A DNA stretch of 9,628 nt. It comes from Symbiobacteriaceae bacterium (GTDB lineage Bacteria > Bacillota_E > Symbiobacteriia > Symbiobacteriales > Symbiobacteriaceae). Shown in pieces: positions 1-5,175 of the stretch. The notes beneath the pieces are model-generated. The model saw only the letters and a program-made list of their open reading frames with translations, did not search any database and was not told the DNA's origin. Each line of letters starts with the position of its first letter. Positions within the stretch are counted from its first letter, which is position 1. The position numbers were made by a program, and so were the translations under genes. The stretch spans positions 1-9,628 of the forward strand of contig DAHVXO010000370.1 of NCBI GenBank assembly GCA_027356675.1. The letters run 5' to 3'.

Positions 1-413
1 ACATGACTCGGGTATTCTATACAGGGTCCTACAAGCCGCCGCGGGAATTTAACTGGGTCATCGGCGTGGTTCTGTTCCTGATTACCGTGTTGCTCTCCTT
101 TACGGGATACCTGTTGCCCTGGGACCAGCTGGCTTACTGGGCCATCACCGTCGGTTCGAACATGGCCAAGGTCTCGCCCGTGGTTGGTACCTACGTCCAG
201 CAGGCCCTGCTCGGTGGATACGACATCGGCCCGGCTACCCTGATTCGCTGGTATACCCTGCACGTGATTCTGCTGCCGCTGGCCGCCATCGTCTTGATGG
301 CCATGCACTTCTGGCGGATCCGCAAGGACGGCGGCATCTCCACGCCCATCCCTTACGATGAGGACGGGGAGACGGCCGAACTAATCGCACCGAGTACTCC
401 GGCGGCTCAGTAA
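1..413 (+). CDS. petB: Cytochrome b (b6-like) of a quinol:cytochrome c reductase, C-terminal part, 5' end cut by the window
   Basis: This is the distal part of the di-heme cytochrome b that carries electrons across the membrane in a bc/b6f-type complex. The reading frame is already open at the window edge. The ATG at position 3 is probably internal, because family members have the helix B haem ligand and its flanking sequence just before this point. Visible features, numbered from that Met, are the segment [15 protein letters not shown] (helix C region) and two helix D histidines, His87 and His102. Their 15-residue step matches b6-type proteins; mitochondrial-type cytochrome b has a 14-residue step. 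The protein ends in a short acidic tail after [10 protein letters not shown]. The gene stops 13 bases before the subunit IV start, so the two are cotranscribed. The split architecture, with a separate C-terminal subunit, also resembles cyanobacterial petB/petD and Gram-positive qcrB. Family assignment is firm; the gene symbol is by analogy. Confidence 0.93.
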   Translation, partial: MTRVFYTGSYKPPREFNWVIGVVLFLITVLLSFTGYLLPWDQLAYWAITVGSNMAKVSPVVGTYVQQALLGGYDIGPATLIRWYTLHVILLPLAAIVLMAMHFWRIRKDGGISTPIPYDEDGETAELIAPSTPAAQ

Positions 414-426
414 GGGAGGGGACCTC

Positions 427-1194
427 ATGGCTGAAGCGGGCGAAAAATTCCAGCAGGCAGGCCCCAAGGTCCAGCCTGGGGCCAAGGAAGAAATGGTATA
501 CACTTGGCCATACCTGGTCTCGATCGAAGCCATTATGGCCGTTGCGATGATCTTCTCGTTGACCCTCATGTCCACGTTCGTGAACGCACCGCTCCTCGAC
601 CTGGCCAACCCGGAGAGGACCCCGAACCCCTCCAAGGCGCCATGGTACTTCTTGGGCCTGCAGGAGCTCCTGCTCCACATGCACCCGGCACTGGCTAGCG
701 TGATTGTGCCCACCGCCGCCCTCGTGCTCCTGGGCGTCATCCCGTATATTGATCGGGATCGCCGGGGCTCGGGCATCTGGTTCAGCACGAAGCGTGGTCC
801 GCGCATCGCCCTCTTTGCGGCGATCTACACCTGGATCGTGGAACTCGGCCTGATCCTCTTCGACGAGTACTTTGTGGTGTCCGGGATGCCCAAGGGCGCC
901 CACGGGCTCGAGCCGTTCATCACGTGGGGGCTCCAACGGGTCACGGGGATGGGCCTCGACCAGGTCGACTGGGTCGGTAAAATCCTCGTGCCGCTTGTTC
1001 TGATGATCGCCATCCCATGGATCATGGTAGTGATCCTGAAGCGCATCTTCAAAGGCATCAATACCCGTGAGGTCATGGTGTCGCTTTACTCGTTCTACCT
1101 GGCGTCCTTCATCATTTTGACGATTATCGGGACTGCCTTCCGAGGCCATTCCATGACGCTCATGTGGCCCTGGCAGGTCCTCCCGCCGGTCTAA
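427..1194 (+). CDS. petD: Cytochrome b C-terminal / subunit IV-like protein of the bc complex
   Basis: This 255-residue membrane protein corresponds to the C-terminal half of cytochrome b and completes the Qo (quinol oxidation) pocket with the b6-like subunit and Rieske protein. The ATG follows GGGAGGGG at a good distance. Hydrophobic segments lie at about residues 30-51, 89-107, 127-146, 185-207 and 219-237, more than the three helices of a plant or cyanobacterial subunit IV (about 160 residues). The Qo-motif position reads APWY at residues 71-74, within SKAPWYFLGLQELL, so the usual Glu or Asp of PEWY/PDWY is Pro. The C-terminus has an FRGH...WPW segment, which I recall from the longer bacterial version of this family. 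Bacillus QcrC fuses this domain to a cytochrome c domain, but here no CXXCH is present and the cytochrome c is a separate gene downstream. Family is confident; petD is by analogy. Confidence 0.9.
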   Translation: MAEAGEKFQQAGPKVQPGAKEEMVYTWPYLVSIEAIMAVAMIFSLTLMSTFVNAPLLDLANPERTPNPSKAPWYFLGLQELLLHMHPALASVIVPTAALVLLGVIPYIDRDRRGSGIWFSTKRGPRIALFAAIYTWIVELGLILFDEYFVVSGMPKGAHGLEPFITWGLQRVTGMGLDQVDWVGKILVPLVLMIAIPWIMVVILKRIFKGINTREVMVSLYSFYLASFIILTIIGTAFRGHSMTLMWPWQVLPPV

Positions 1195-1228
1195 ACTGAG
1201 CGACATCGTACGGAAAGGGTGACTTGCT

Positions 1229-1756
1229 ATGGCTAACAAGGATGCAACGACTCCGGCGGGCGCTGCTGCTCCGGCTGGTGGGCCCGATGGTATGACTCGC
1301 CGGCAGGCGCTGCGGTCCGGCATGTTCGCCACGATTGGGCTCATGTTTGGGACAGTGGCGACCGGCAGCGGCGTCATGTTCTGGCCGATCAAACTGAGCG
1401 GTTTCGGTGCCCCGGTTTCGGTGCCCAAGAAGCTCTCGGAAATCAAAGTGGACGACCCGCCTGTCATGGTGCGTGAAGGTAAGTTTTACCTGACCCGCAC
1501 GCAGGACGGTTTGATGGCGCTGTACTGGAAGTGCGTCCACCTTGGCTGCACGGTCCCGTGGAGCCCGTCGGAGAACTTGTTTCACTGCCCGTGCCATGGC
1601 TCTATCTACAACCTGACCGGCCAGAACGTCGCCGGTCCGGCCCCCCGCCCGCTCGATTACATGGAGATCACGGTGAAGGGTGAGGACATCACCGTTAACA
1701 CCGGTAAGATCCATACGCGGAGCAAGTACCAACCCGACCAGGCTTACAAGGTCTAG
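1229..1756 (+). CDS. qcrA: Rieske [2Fe-2S] iron-sulfur protein of the bc complex
   Basis: This subunit takes the first electron from quinol at the Qo site and passes it to cytochrome c through its mobile Rieske head domain outside the membrane. The protein is 175 residues. Box I is CVHLGC (Cys102, His104, Cys107) and box II is CPCHGS (Cys120, Cys122, His123), giving the two-Cys, two-His cluster ligands and the disulfide cysteines. A TRRQALR stretch at residues 23-29 followed by a hydrophobic segment (about 31-52) is a twin-arginine-like signal that probably stays as the membrane anchor, as is usual for Rieske proteins. The first 20 residues are rich in Ala, Pro and Gly. The ATG at 1229 is preceded by GGAAAGGGTGAC; Met22, just before the twin arginine, is an alternative start. 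It lies between subunit IV and the small single-helix protein, in the same operon. Confidence 0.95.
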   Translation: MANKDATTPAGAAAPAGGPDGMTRRQALRSGMFATIGLMFGTVATGSGVMFWPIKLSGFGAPVSVPKKLSEIKVDDPPVMVREGKFYLTRTQDGLMALYWKCVHLGCTVPWSPSENLFHCPCHGSIYNLTGQNVAGPAPRPLDYMEITVKGEDITVNTGKIHTRSKYQPDQAYKV

Positions 1757-1773
1757 GGAGGAGGAAGCCACCT

Positions 1774-1941
1774 GTGAATCCTTTCGCCGCTACGCTTGCC
1801 TCCGCCGAGGCGCCAATGCCCTGGTACCATGGGATTCAAGTGCTCGAGACCCGGGGTGAGGATCTCCTTCTGGTTTTCGTGCTGTTCATCGCTACTCTTG
1901 TCACGGTGTACTACATTCAGCGATGGATTGGTGACTACTAG
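1774..1941 (+). CDS. Small single-helix membrane protein in the bc operon (55 aa, unknown)
   Basis: I do not recognise this family by name. A GTG codon lies 9 bases after a near-perfect GGAGGAGG (1757-1764) that begins immediately after the Rieske stop codon, and the frame ends in TAG. The 55-residue product has a mostly polar N-terminal half containing PMPWYHG and then one clear hydrophobic helix (about residues 30-48, LLLVFVLFIATLVTVYYI). It ends with RWIGDY. Its position between Rieske and the di-heme cytochrome c, with tight spacing and the strongest ribosome binding site in the operon, suggests an accessory small subunit or assembly factor of the complex. Small single-helix subunits such as PetG, PetL, PetM and PetN of b6f, or CcoQ of cbb3 oxidase, are precedents in kind, but no sequence relation is claimed. 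It is too short for ordinary gene-length cut-offs and could easily be missed. Confidence 0.75.
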   Translation: MNPFAATLASAEAPMPWYHGIQVLETRGEDLLLVFVLFIATLVTVYYIQRWIGDY

Positions 1942-1989
1942 GCTCTGAACAGTACATGGGAACCCGCGTAGGAAAGGAGCTCGCGACTG

Positions 1990-2931
1990 GTGCGAAACCC
2001 GCGGAAATATAAGATCCTCACGCTGCTCTCAGCACTTCTGGGGATCCTCTTACTGGGCAACTGCGCCCGTGAATACTTTCGAATGGATGCCGCCGAGACC
2101 CGGCAGCAAGAGGAATACGTGTTAAAGGGCGCTCAGGTCTATGCCCAGAACTGCATCCAGTGCCATGGGCCCAAGGGTGAAGGCGTGATCGGCATGCCGC
2201 TTAACCGGGTAGAGAACAGGGTGGACCCGGAGTCCCCCGCCGGTAAGGAAGTCTATAACAAGATCGTCATGGCCGTACGGCAGGGCCGTAAGGCCAACGA
2301 CGCCCACTACCAGTGGGAGAAGGCGCCGGACGGCAAGTGGATCTCCTATACCTCCATGCCGGCCTGGGGCAAGGACTTCGGCGGTCCGCTCGACGAGGAC
2401 TATATCAAGGCCGTGGCGCTGTTCGTCATGAACCCGGACGGCCATCAGTGGGATCTGCCCGGCACTGATGCAGCTCCGCTGCAGCCGACCGACCTGGAGA
2501 AGGACGCCAAGGGCGAGATCCCACTGCCCGACTCGCAGACAGACGCCGCCACCAACGCTGCCGCCAAGACGCTGCTGCGGAACACGTCGAGGTCGCTCTG
2601 CCTGACCTGCCATGTCATCGGGTCCAAGGGCGCCAAGATTGGCCCGGACCTGACCAAGGTCGGCAGCTGGGGCGTTGACCAGGCCTTTGTCGAGAACTGG
2701 ATCAAGTACGCCAACCAGCCGCAGGCCAACGATGCCGATCAGACGCCGGCGATGGCGCATGACGCTCGCATGCCCGTGTACTGGAGTGCGAACCGGGCGA
2801 CCACGCAACCGCAACTCAACCTCACAACTCCGGTCAAGTCCGAAGGACCGTACTACATGCTGCGGTTCAAGGGCCGGTTGTCCGACGATGAGATCTCGAT
2901 CCTGGCCAAGTACCTCATGGGCCTGAAGTAA
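1990..2931 (+). CDS. Membrane-anchored di-heme cytochrome c of the bc complex
   Basis: This 313-residue protein is the likely electron acceptor of the Rieske head and the outlet of the complex, standing in for cytochrome c1 or f. It has two covalent haem motifs: CIQCH (Cys55, Cys58, His59) and CLTCH (Cys204, Cys207, His208). Each is followed by a plausible axial methionine, Met123 in SMPAWG and Met261 in RMPVYW. It therefore reads as two cytochrome c domains in tandem. The N-terminus is basic (RNPRKYK) and followed by a hydrophobic helix at residues 9-23. The sequence LLGNC at residues 21-25 resembles a lipobox but has Asn where Gly, Ala or Ser is expected, so an uncleaved anchor is as likely as a lipoprotein. 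The GTG start follows AAAGGAG (1973-1979) by 10 bases. It is the last gene that clearly belongs to the respiratory operon. Confidence 0.92.
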   Translation: MRNPRKYKILTLLSALLGILLLGNCAREYFRMDAAETRQQEEYVLKGAQVYAQNCIQCHGPKGEGVIGMPLNRVENRVDPESPAGKEVYNKIVMAVRQGRKANDAHYQWEKAPDGKWISYTSMPAWGKDFGGPLDEDYIKAVALFVMNPDGHQWDLPGTDAAPLQPTDLEKDAKGEIPLPDSQTDAATNAAAKTLLRNTSRSLCLTCHVIGSKGAKIGPDLTKVGSWGVDQAFVENWIKYANQPQANDADQTPAMAHDARMPVYWSANRATTQPQLNLTTPVKSEGPYYMLRFKGRLSDDEISILAKYLMGLK

Positions 2932-2979
2932 AGGCTTGACGGGTCGGTTGGTCCGGAGTTGTAGACTGGGGGCCGATCC

Positions 2980-3612
2980 GTGCGCCGCTACGTAATTACC
3001 TTGATGTTCCTGGCGCTGCTGATCGGATCGCTCTTCCGGGCGGCCGACCAGACGGGCATCCGCCTCATGAAGATGTTTGGCGTGATGGGCATCTTTCTGT
3101 TCGGCGTGGTGGGCACGATGGCTCTGACCCGCCTGCAGTCCCGGTCGGGGCTGAGAGAGGTCGAATCAGCGCTCAAGGCGTTGGAACCTGACTTTTTGAT
3201 CACCGACTGGGCCTACAAGGGCGGCGGGCGTCCGGACTACCTGCTCGTCGGCACAGCCGGGCTGGTAGCGGTTTGCATCGAAGAGATGCCGCAGACGGCC
3301 GCTAAACGGCAGGGACCCACACGAGTTGCTAAGGCCCGTGACCGAGTGGAAGTGACCGTCCGCTGGCTCCGTGACCGCCTGAACCAGGCGGCCCCCGACC
3401 TGAAGGCTCCCCTGGGCGAACTCGTCCAGGAACTGCCGGTGGGCGCCGTGGTGGTTCTGACCCGGTCTCGTGCCAGTGAGGCGTACAGCGCCGAGGGCGT
3501 GGCCGTTTTAAACGCCGAGTCCCTGGCGGCGCACGTCCGCTCCCTGGGCAATCGGAATCTGCTCGATCAACCCGCACGTGTCAGGTTGACGCGGCTGTTC
3601 CGTGAGACCTAG
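2980..3612 (+). CDS. Two-helix membrane protein with possible degenerate NERD-like domain
   Basis: The 210-residue product starts with two hydrophobic helices (about residues 4-20 and 30-50). A soluble domain follows. The order of elements there resembles a nuclease-related (NERD) domain: a helix (about 57-69), the strands PDYLLVGTAGLVAVCIEE (85-102), a helix rich in Arg and Ala (about 114-135) and a late strand GAVVVLTRS (155-163). In NERD domains the strand after the conserved Gly usually ends in an E-x-K catalytic signature. Here it ends EEM, without the Lys, so nuclease activity is doubtful. The similarity is my own reading and is weak. The GTG start has only a poor GC-rich ribosome binding site (TGGGGGC), so expression may be low or the start uncertain; the next in-frame ATG is at 3004. 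It sits 48 bases after the cytochrome c gene and 67 bases before the ferredoxin. A TTGACG at 2936-2941 could be a -35 element, but no good -10 follows. Confidence 0.7.
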   Translation: MRRYVITLMFLALLIGSLFRAADQTGIRLMKMFGVMGIFLFGVVGTMALTRLQSRSGLREVESALKALEPDFLITDWAYKGGGRPDYLLVGTAGLVAVCIEEMPQTAAKRQGPTRVAKARDRVEVTVRWLRDRLNQAAPDLKAPLGELVQELPVGAVVVLTRSRASEAYSAEGVAVLNAESLAAHVRSLGNRNLLDQPARVRLTRLFRET

Positions 3613-3679
3613 ACCAGTTTCATCGCAACTACCATTTCGATCTTGCGCTGCAGACAGCGGACCGGGAGGAGGGAACGCC

Positions 3680-4129
3680 TTGGCTCACTTTATCGACGAC
3701 AAGTGCATCGGCTGCACGGCCTGCGTTACGGTCTGCCCGACTGAGGCGATCAGTGGTGAGCGCAAGCAGCTCCACTACATCGATCCGAAGCTCTGCATTG
3801 ACTGTGATGCCTGCGTCCGCAGTTGTCCCGTCCTGTCGATTGCCGACGAGTTCGGGGTATACAAGCCCCGCATTCCGAAGCGCGCGGACTGGCCAAAGCC
3901 GGTGGTTGACCCTGTCTCCTGCACGGGATGCGACTTCTGCGTGGAGATCTGCCCCTTCGACTGCCTGGAGTTGGCAGGTGAAGGCCAGTTCTTTGGCACC
4001 GCCGTGCTGACCAGGCCCAACGCCTGCGTTGGCTGCAAGGAATGCGAGGAGGTCTGTGCCAAGGGCGCGATCATCGTCGTATCTCCCAACGAGCTGCATC
4101 CAATCGCCGCGCGCGAAGGCCGGGCCTAG
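3680..4129 (+). CDS. Four-cluster [4Fe-4S] ferredoxin-type protein
   Basis: This 149-residue soluble protein carries four CxxCxxCxxxC motifs: Cys9/12/15/19, Cys39/42/45/49, Cys81/84/87/91 and Cys116/119/122/126. That is enough for four [4Fe-4S] clusters arranged as two bacterial ferredoxin-like pairs joined by a linker (about residues 51-80). Cys95 is an extra cysteine. I chose the TTG at 3680 as start because GGGAGGAGGG lies just upstream (3664-3673) and the ferredoxin fold begins at once (AHFIDDKCIGC). A longer reading from 3602 overlaps the previous gene and adds a non-ferredoxin, Pro- and Ser-rich leader. The role is probably electron transfer between redox enzymes in the cytoplasm; the partner is unknown. 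Polyferredoxin subunits of larger oxidoreductases look similar, but no catalytic subunit is adjacent. No transmembrane segment is visible. It is followed by the strong terminator at 4146-4180. Confidence 0.88.
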   Translation: MAHFIDDKCIGCTACVTVCPTEAISGERKQLHYIDPKLCIDCDACVRSCPVLSIADEFGVYKPRIPKRADWPKPVVDPVSCTGCDFCVEICPFDCLELAGEGQFFGTAVLTRPNACVGCKECEEVCAKGAIIVVSPNELHPIAAREGRA

Positions 4130-4145
4130 TTTCGAGTGAACCACT

Positions 4146-4180
4146 ATGAGAGCGAGCCAGACGGCTCGCTCTCATTTTTG
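4146..4180 (+). terminator. Strong Rho-independent terminator after the ferredoxin gene
   Basis: A perfect 13-bp inverted repeat (ATGAGAGCGAGCC at 4146-4158 and GGCTCGCTCTCAT at 4163-4175) with a 4-base AGAC loop runs directly into five T residues (4175-4179). It begins 16 bases after the ferredoxin stop and clearly ends the upstream transcription unit. An in-frame ATG at 4146 within this hairpin is not the phosphatase start. Confidence 0.93.
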
Positions 4181-4247
4181 CCTTCCTGGGGCAGGGGCCA
4201 TGGCATCGGAGTCGAATGTGAATGGTTTAGGAGGGGAAATACAAAGT

Positions 4248-4892
4248 ATGCGCTTTTCAGTGGTCCTGTTCGATCTGGACGGGACCTTAATCAATACCAA
4301 CGACTTGATTGTTGCCACCTTCCAGCATGTGCTGCAGGAGAAACTCGGGCTGGCGGTGTCACGGGAGGAACTCTATCCATATTTCGGTGAGCCCCTTTTG
4401 CAGACCCTGGCCCGCTTCTCTGTGGAGCGGGCGGTCGAATTGACCGATGCGTACCGGGCGTGGAACGTGGAGAACCACGACCAGCTGATTCAGCAGTTCG
4501 GCGGCGTTTCGGACGCAGTGAAAGCGCTCGCCGCTGCCGGGCTGAAGCTCGGTGTGGTGACGTCCAAGCGGACCGAAATGGCACGCCGGGGGTTGCGGGT
4601 CAGTGGTATGGAGGAATTCTTTCACACAGTAGTAGGCCTGGATCTGACCACGAAGCACAAGCCGGATGCTGAACCCGCCCTGCTTGCCCTGCAGCATCTG
4701 GGCGAAGAACCAGGTTCGCACGTCCTCATGGTCGGGGACAGTCGGTTCGATATGCTCTGTGGACGCAATGCCGGGGTTAAGACCGCAGCTGTAGGCTGGT
4801 CCATTCAGACGCGCGCGGAACTCGATCAGACTCATCCCGACCTTTGGATCGAGCGACCGGCAGACCTCGTGCCAACGATTCTGGGAGCGTGA
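4248..4892 (+). CDS. ppaX: HAD-superfamily phosphatase, PpaX-like pyrophosphatase
   Basis: The 214-residue product is a haloacid dehalogenase-type phosphatase. Motif I is FDLDGT with nucleophile Asp9 and acid/base Asp11, followed by LINTNDLI, which closely resembles Bacillus PpaX as I remember it. Motif II is GVVTSKR, motif III is the Lys in KHKPDAEP, and motif IV is MVGDSRFD. The cap lies between motif I and GVVTSK and is mainly helical. Bacillus PpaX hydrolyses the pyrophosphate made when HPr(Ser-P) is dephosphorylated, and is normally about 216 residues, so length agrees. A phosphoglycolate-phosphatase-like role (Gph) is the main alternative; hprK is not in this window to support PpaX. I chose ATG 4248 because AGGAGGGG (4229-4236) precedes it and the protein then starts right at motif I. 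In-frame ATGs at 4146 and 4200 lie in the terminator or lack this support. Its transcription must start after the terminator, but I see no convincing promoter. Confidence 0.88.
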   Translation: MRFSVVLFDLDGTLINTNDLIVATFQHVLQEKLGLAVSREELYPYFGEPLLQTLARFSVERAVELTDAYRAWNVENHDQLIQQFGGVSDAVKALAAAGLKLGVVTSKRTEMARRGLRVSGMEEFFHTVVGLDLTTKHKPDAEPALLALQHLGEEPGSHVLMVGDSRFDMLCGRNAGVKTAAVGWSIQTRAELDQTHPDLWIERPADLVPTILGA

Positions 4893-4900
4893 GGGAGCCC

Positions 4901-4927
4901 GGCCCGTTCAGGACCGGGCCATTGCTG
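4901..4927. terminator. GC-rich hairpin between convergent genes, possible terminator
   Basis: GGCCCG (4901-4906) pairs with CGGGCC (4915-4920) around an 8-base loop. It begins 9 bases after the phosphatase stop and lies 7 bases beyond the stop of the opposing minus-strand gene. On the plus strand it is followed by ATTGCTGTT, a poor T tract; on the minus strand there is no T tract. It may serve both convergent genes, but weakly. Confidence 0.5.
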
Positions 4928-5131
4928 TTACTCCGGAGTCACATCGGCCGGGCGCACCTCCCGCTTAAATCCGAAGAAGTAGGTCCCGTCTTCCTGCTCT
5001 GACGGGCCGGGTCTGCTGTCCTCGTACTGCTGGCTCACGGGTCCGTCCGGTGGGGTCTGCATTCCACGCCGCGGCGCCATTTTTGGCGTGCGGCCCTGGG
5101 GCGTCGGATCCTTACCGCCTTGATGGTCCAT
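4928..5131 (-). CDS. Small proline-rich hypothetical protein (67 aa)
   Basis: I do not recognise a named family. The minus-strand ATG at 5131-5129 is preceded by AGGGGTGA six bases upstream, a good ribosome binding site, and the frame closes with TAA at 4928. The 67-residue product is polar and rich in Pro, Gly, Gln and Asp over residues 1-48, so it is probably disordered. It ends in a more ordered-looking motif, GTYFFGFKREVRPADVTPE (49-67), with three aromatic residues and an alternating charge pattern that looks like a conserved binding segment. There is no signal peptide or membrane helix. It is convergent with the phosphatase and divergent from the amidohydrolase, with only 44 bases between the two divergent starts. 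The plus-strand frame over the same bases is an extension of the amidohydrolase frame and has no start signal. Real coding status is likely but not certain. Confidence 0.6.
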   Translation of the reverse strand: MDHQGGKDPTPQGRTPKMAPRRGMQTPPDGPVSQQYEDSRPGPSEQEDGTYFFGFKREVRPADVTPE

Positions 5132-5168
5132 TGCTCATCACCCCTACACTAGCTTGCGCGAGGGGAGC
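5120..5168 (+). promoter_or_regulatory. Possible promoter and ribosome binding site for the amidohydrolase
   Basis: TTGATG (5120-5125) and TACACT (5145-5150) resemble -35 and -10 elements, with a long 19-base spacer. The ribosome binding site GAGGGGAGCGAG (5160-5171) follows closely and decides the GTG start at 5176. The same 44-base gap between divergent starts must also hold signals for the minus-strand gene. The promoter call is weak; the ribosome binding site is good. Confidence 0.3.
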
Positions 5169-5175
5169 GAGTTGC

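Noticed and set aside
235..1467. Long minus-strand open frame of 410 codons across the cytochrome and Rieske genes
   Set aside because: It lies opposite three well-supported plus-strand genes, is rich in His, Arg, Asp and Pro as expected for antisense of GC-rich coding DNA, and shows no domain.
2936..2967. TTGACG followed by TAGACT as a promoter before the NERD-like gene
   Set aside because: The spacer is 20 bases and the nearer -10 options match poorly, so only the -35-like half is convincing.
3602..3679. N-terminal extension of the ferredoxin from an ATG at 3602
   Set aside because: It overlaps the previous gene, lacks a good ribosome binding site and adds sequence foreign to ferredoxins, while TTG 3680 has an excellent site.
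5050..5175. N-terminal extension of the amidohydrolase from an ATG at 5050
   Set aside because: It runs over the minus-strand small gene, and the family N-terminus begins at the GTG at 5176 behind a clear ribosome binding site.
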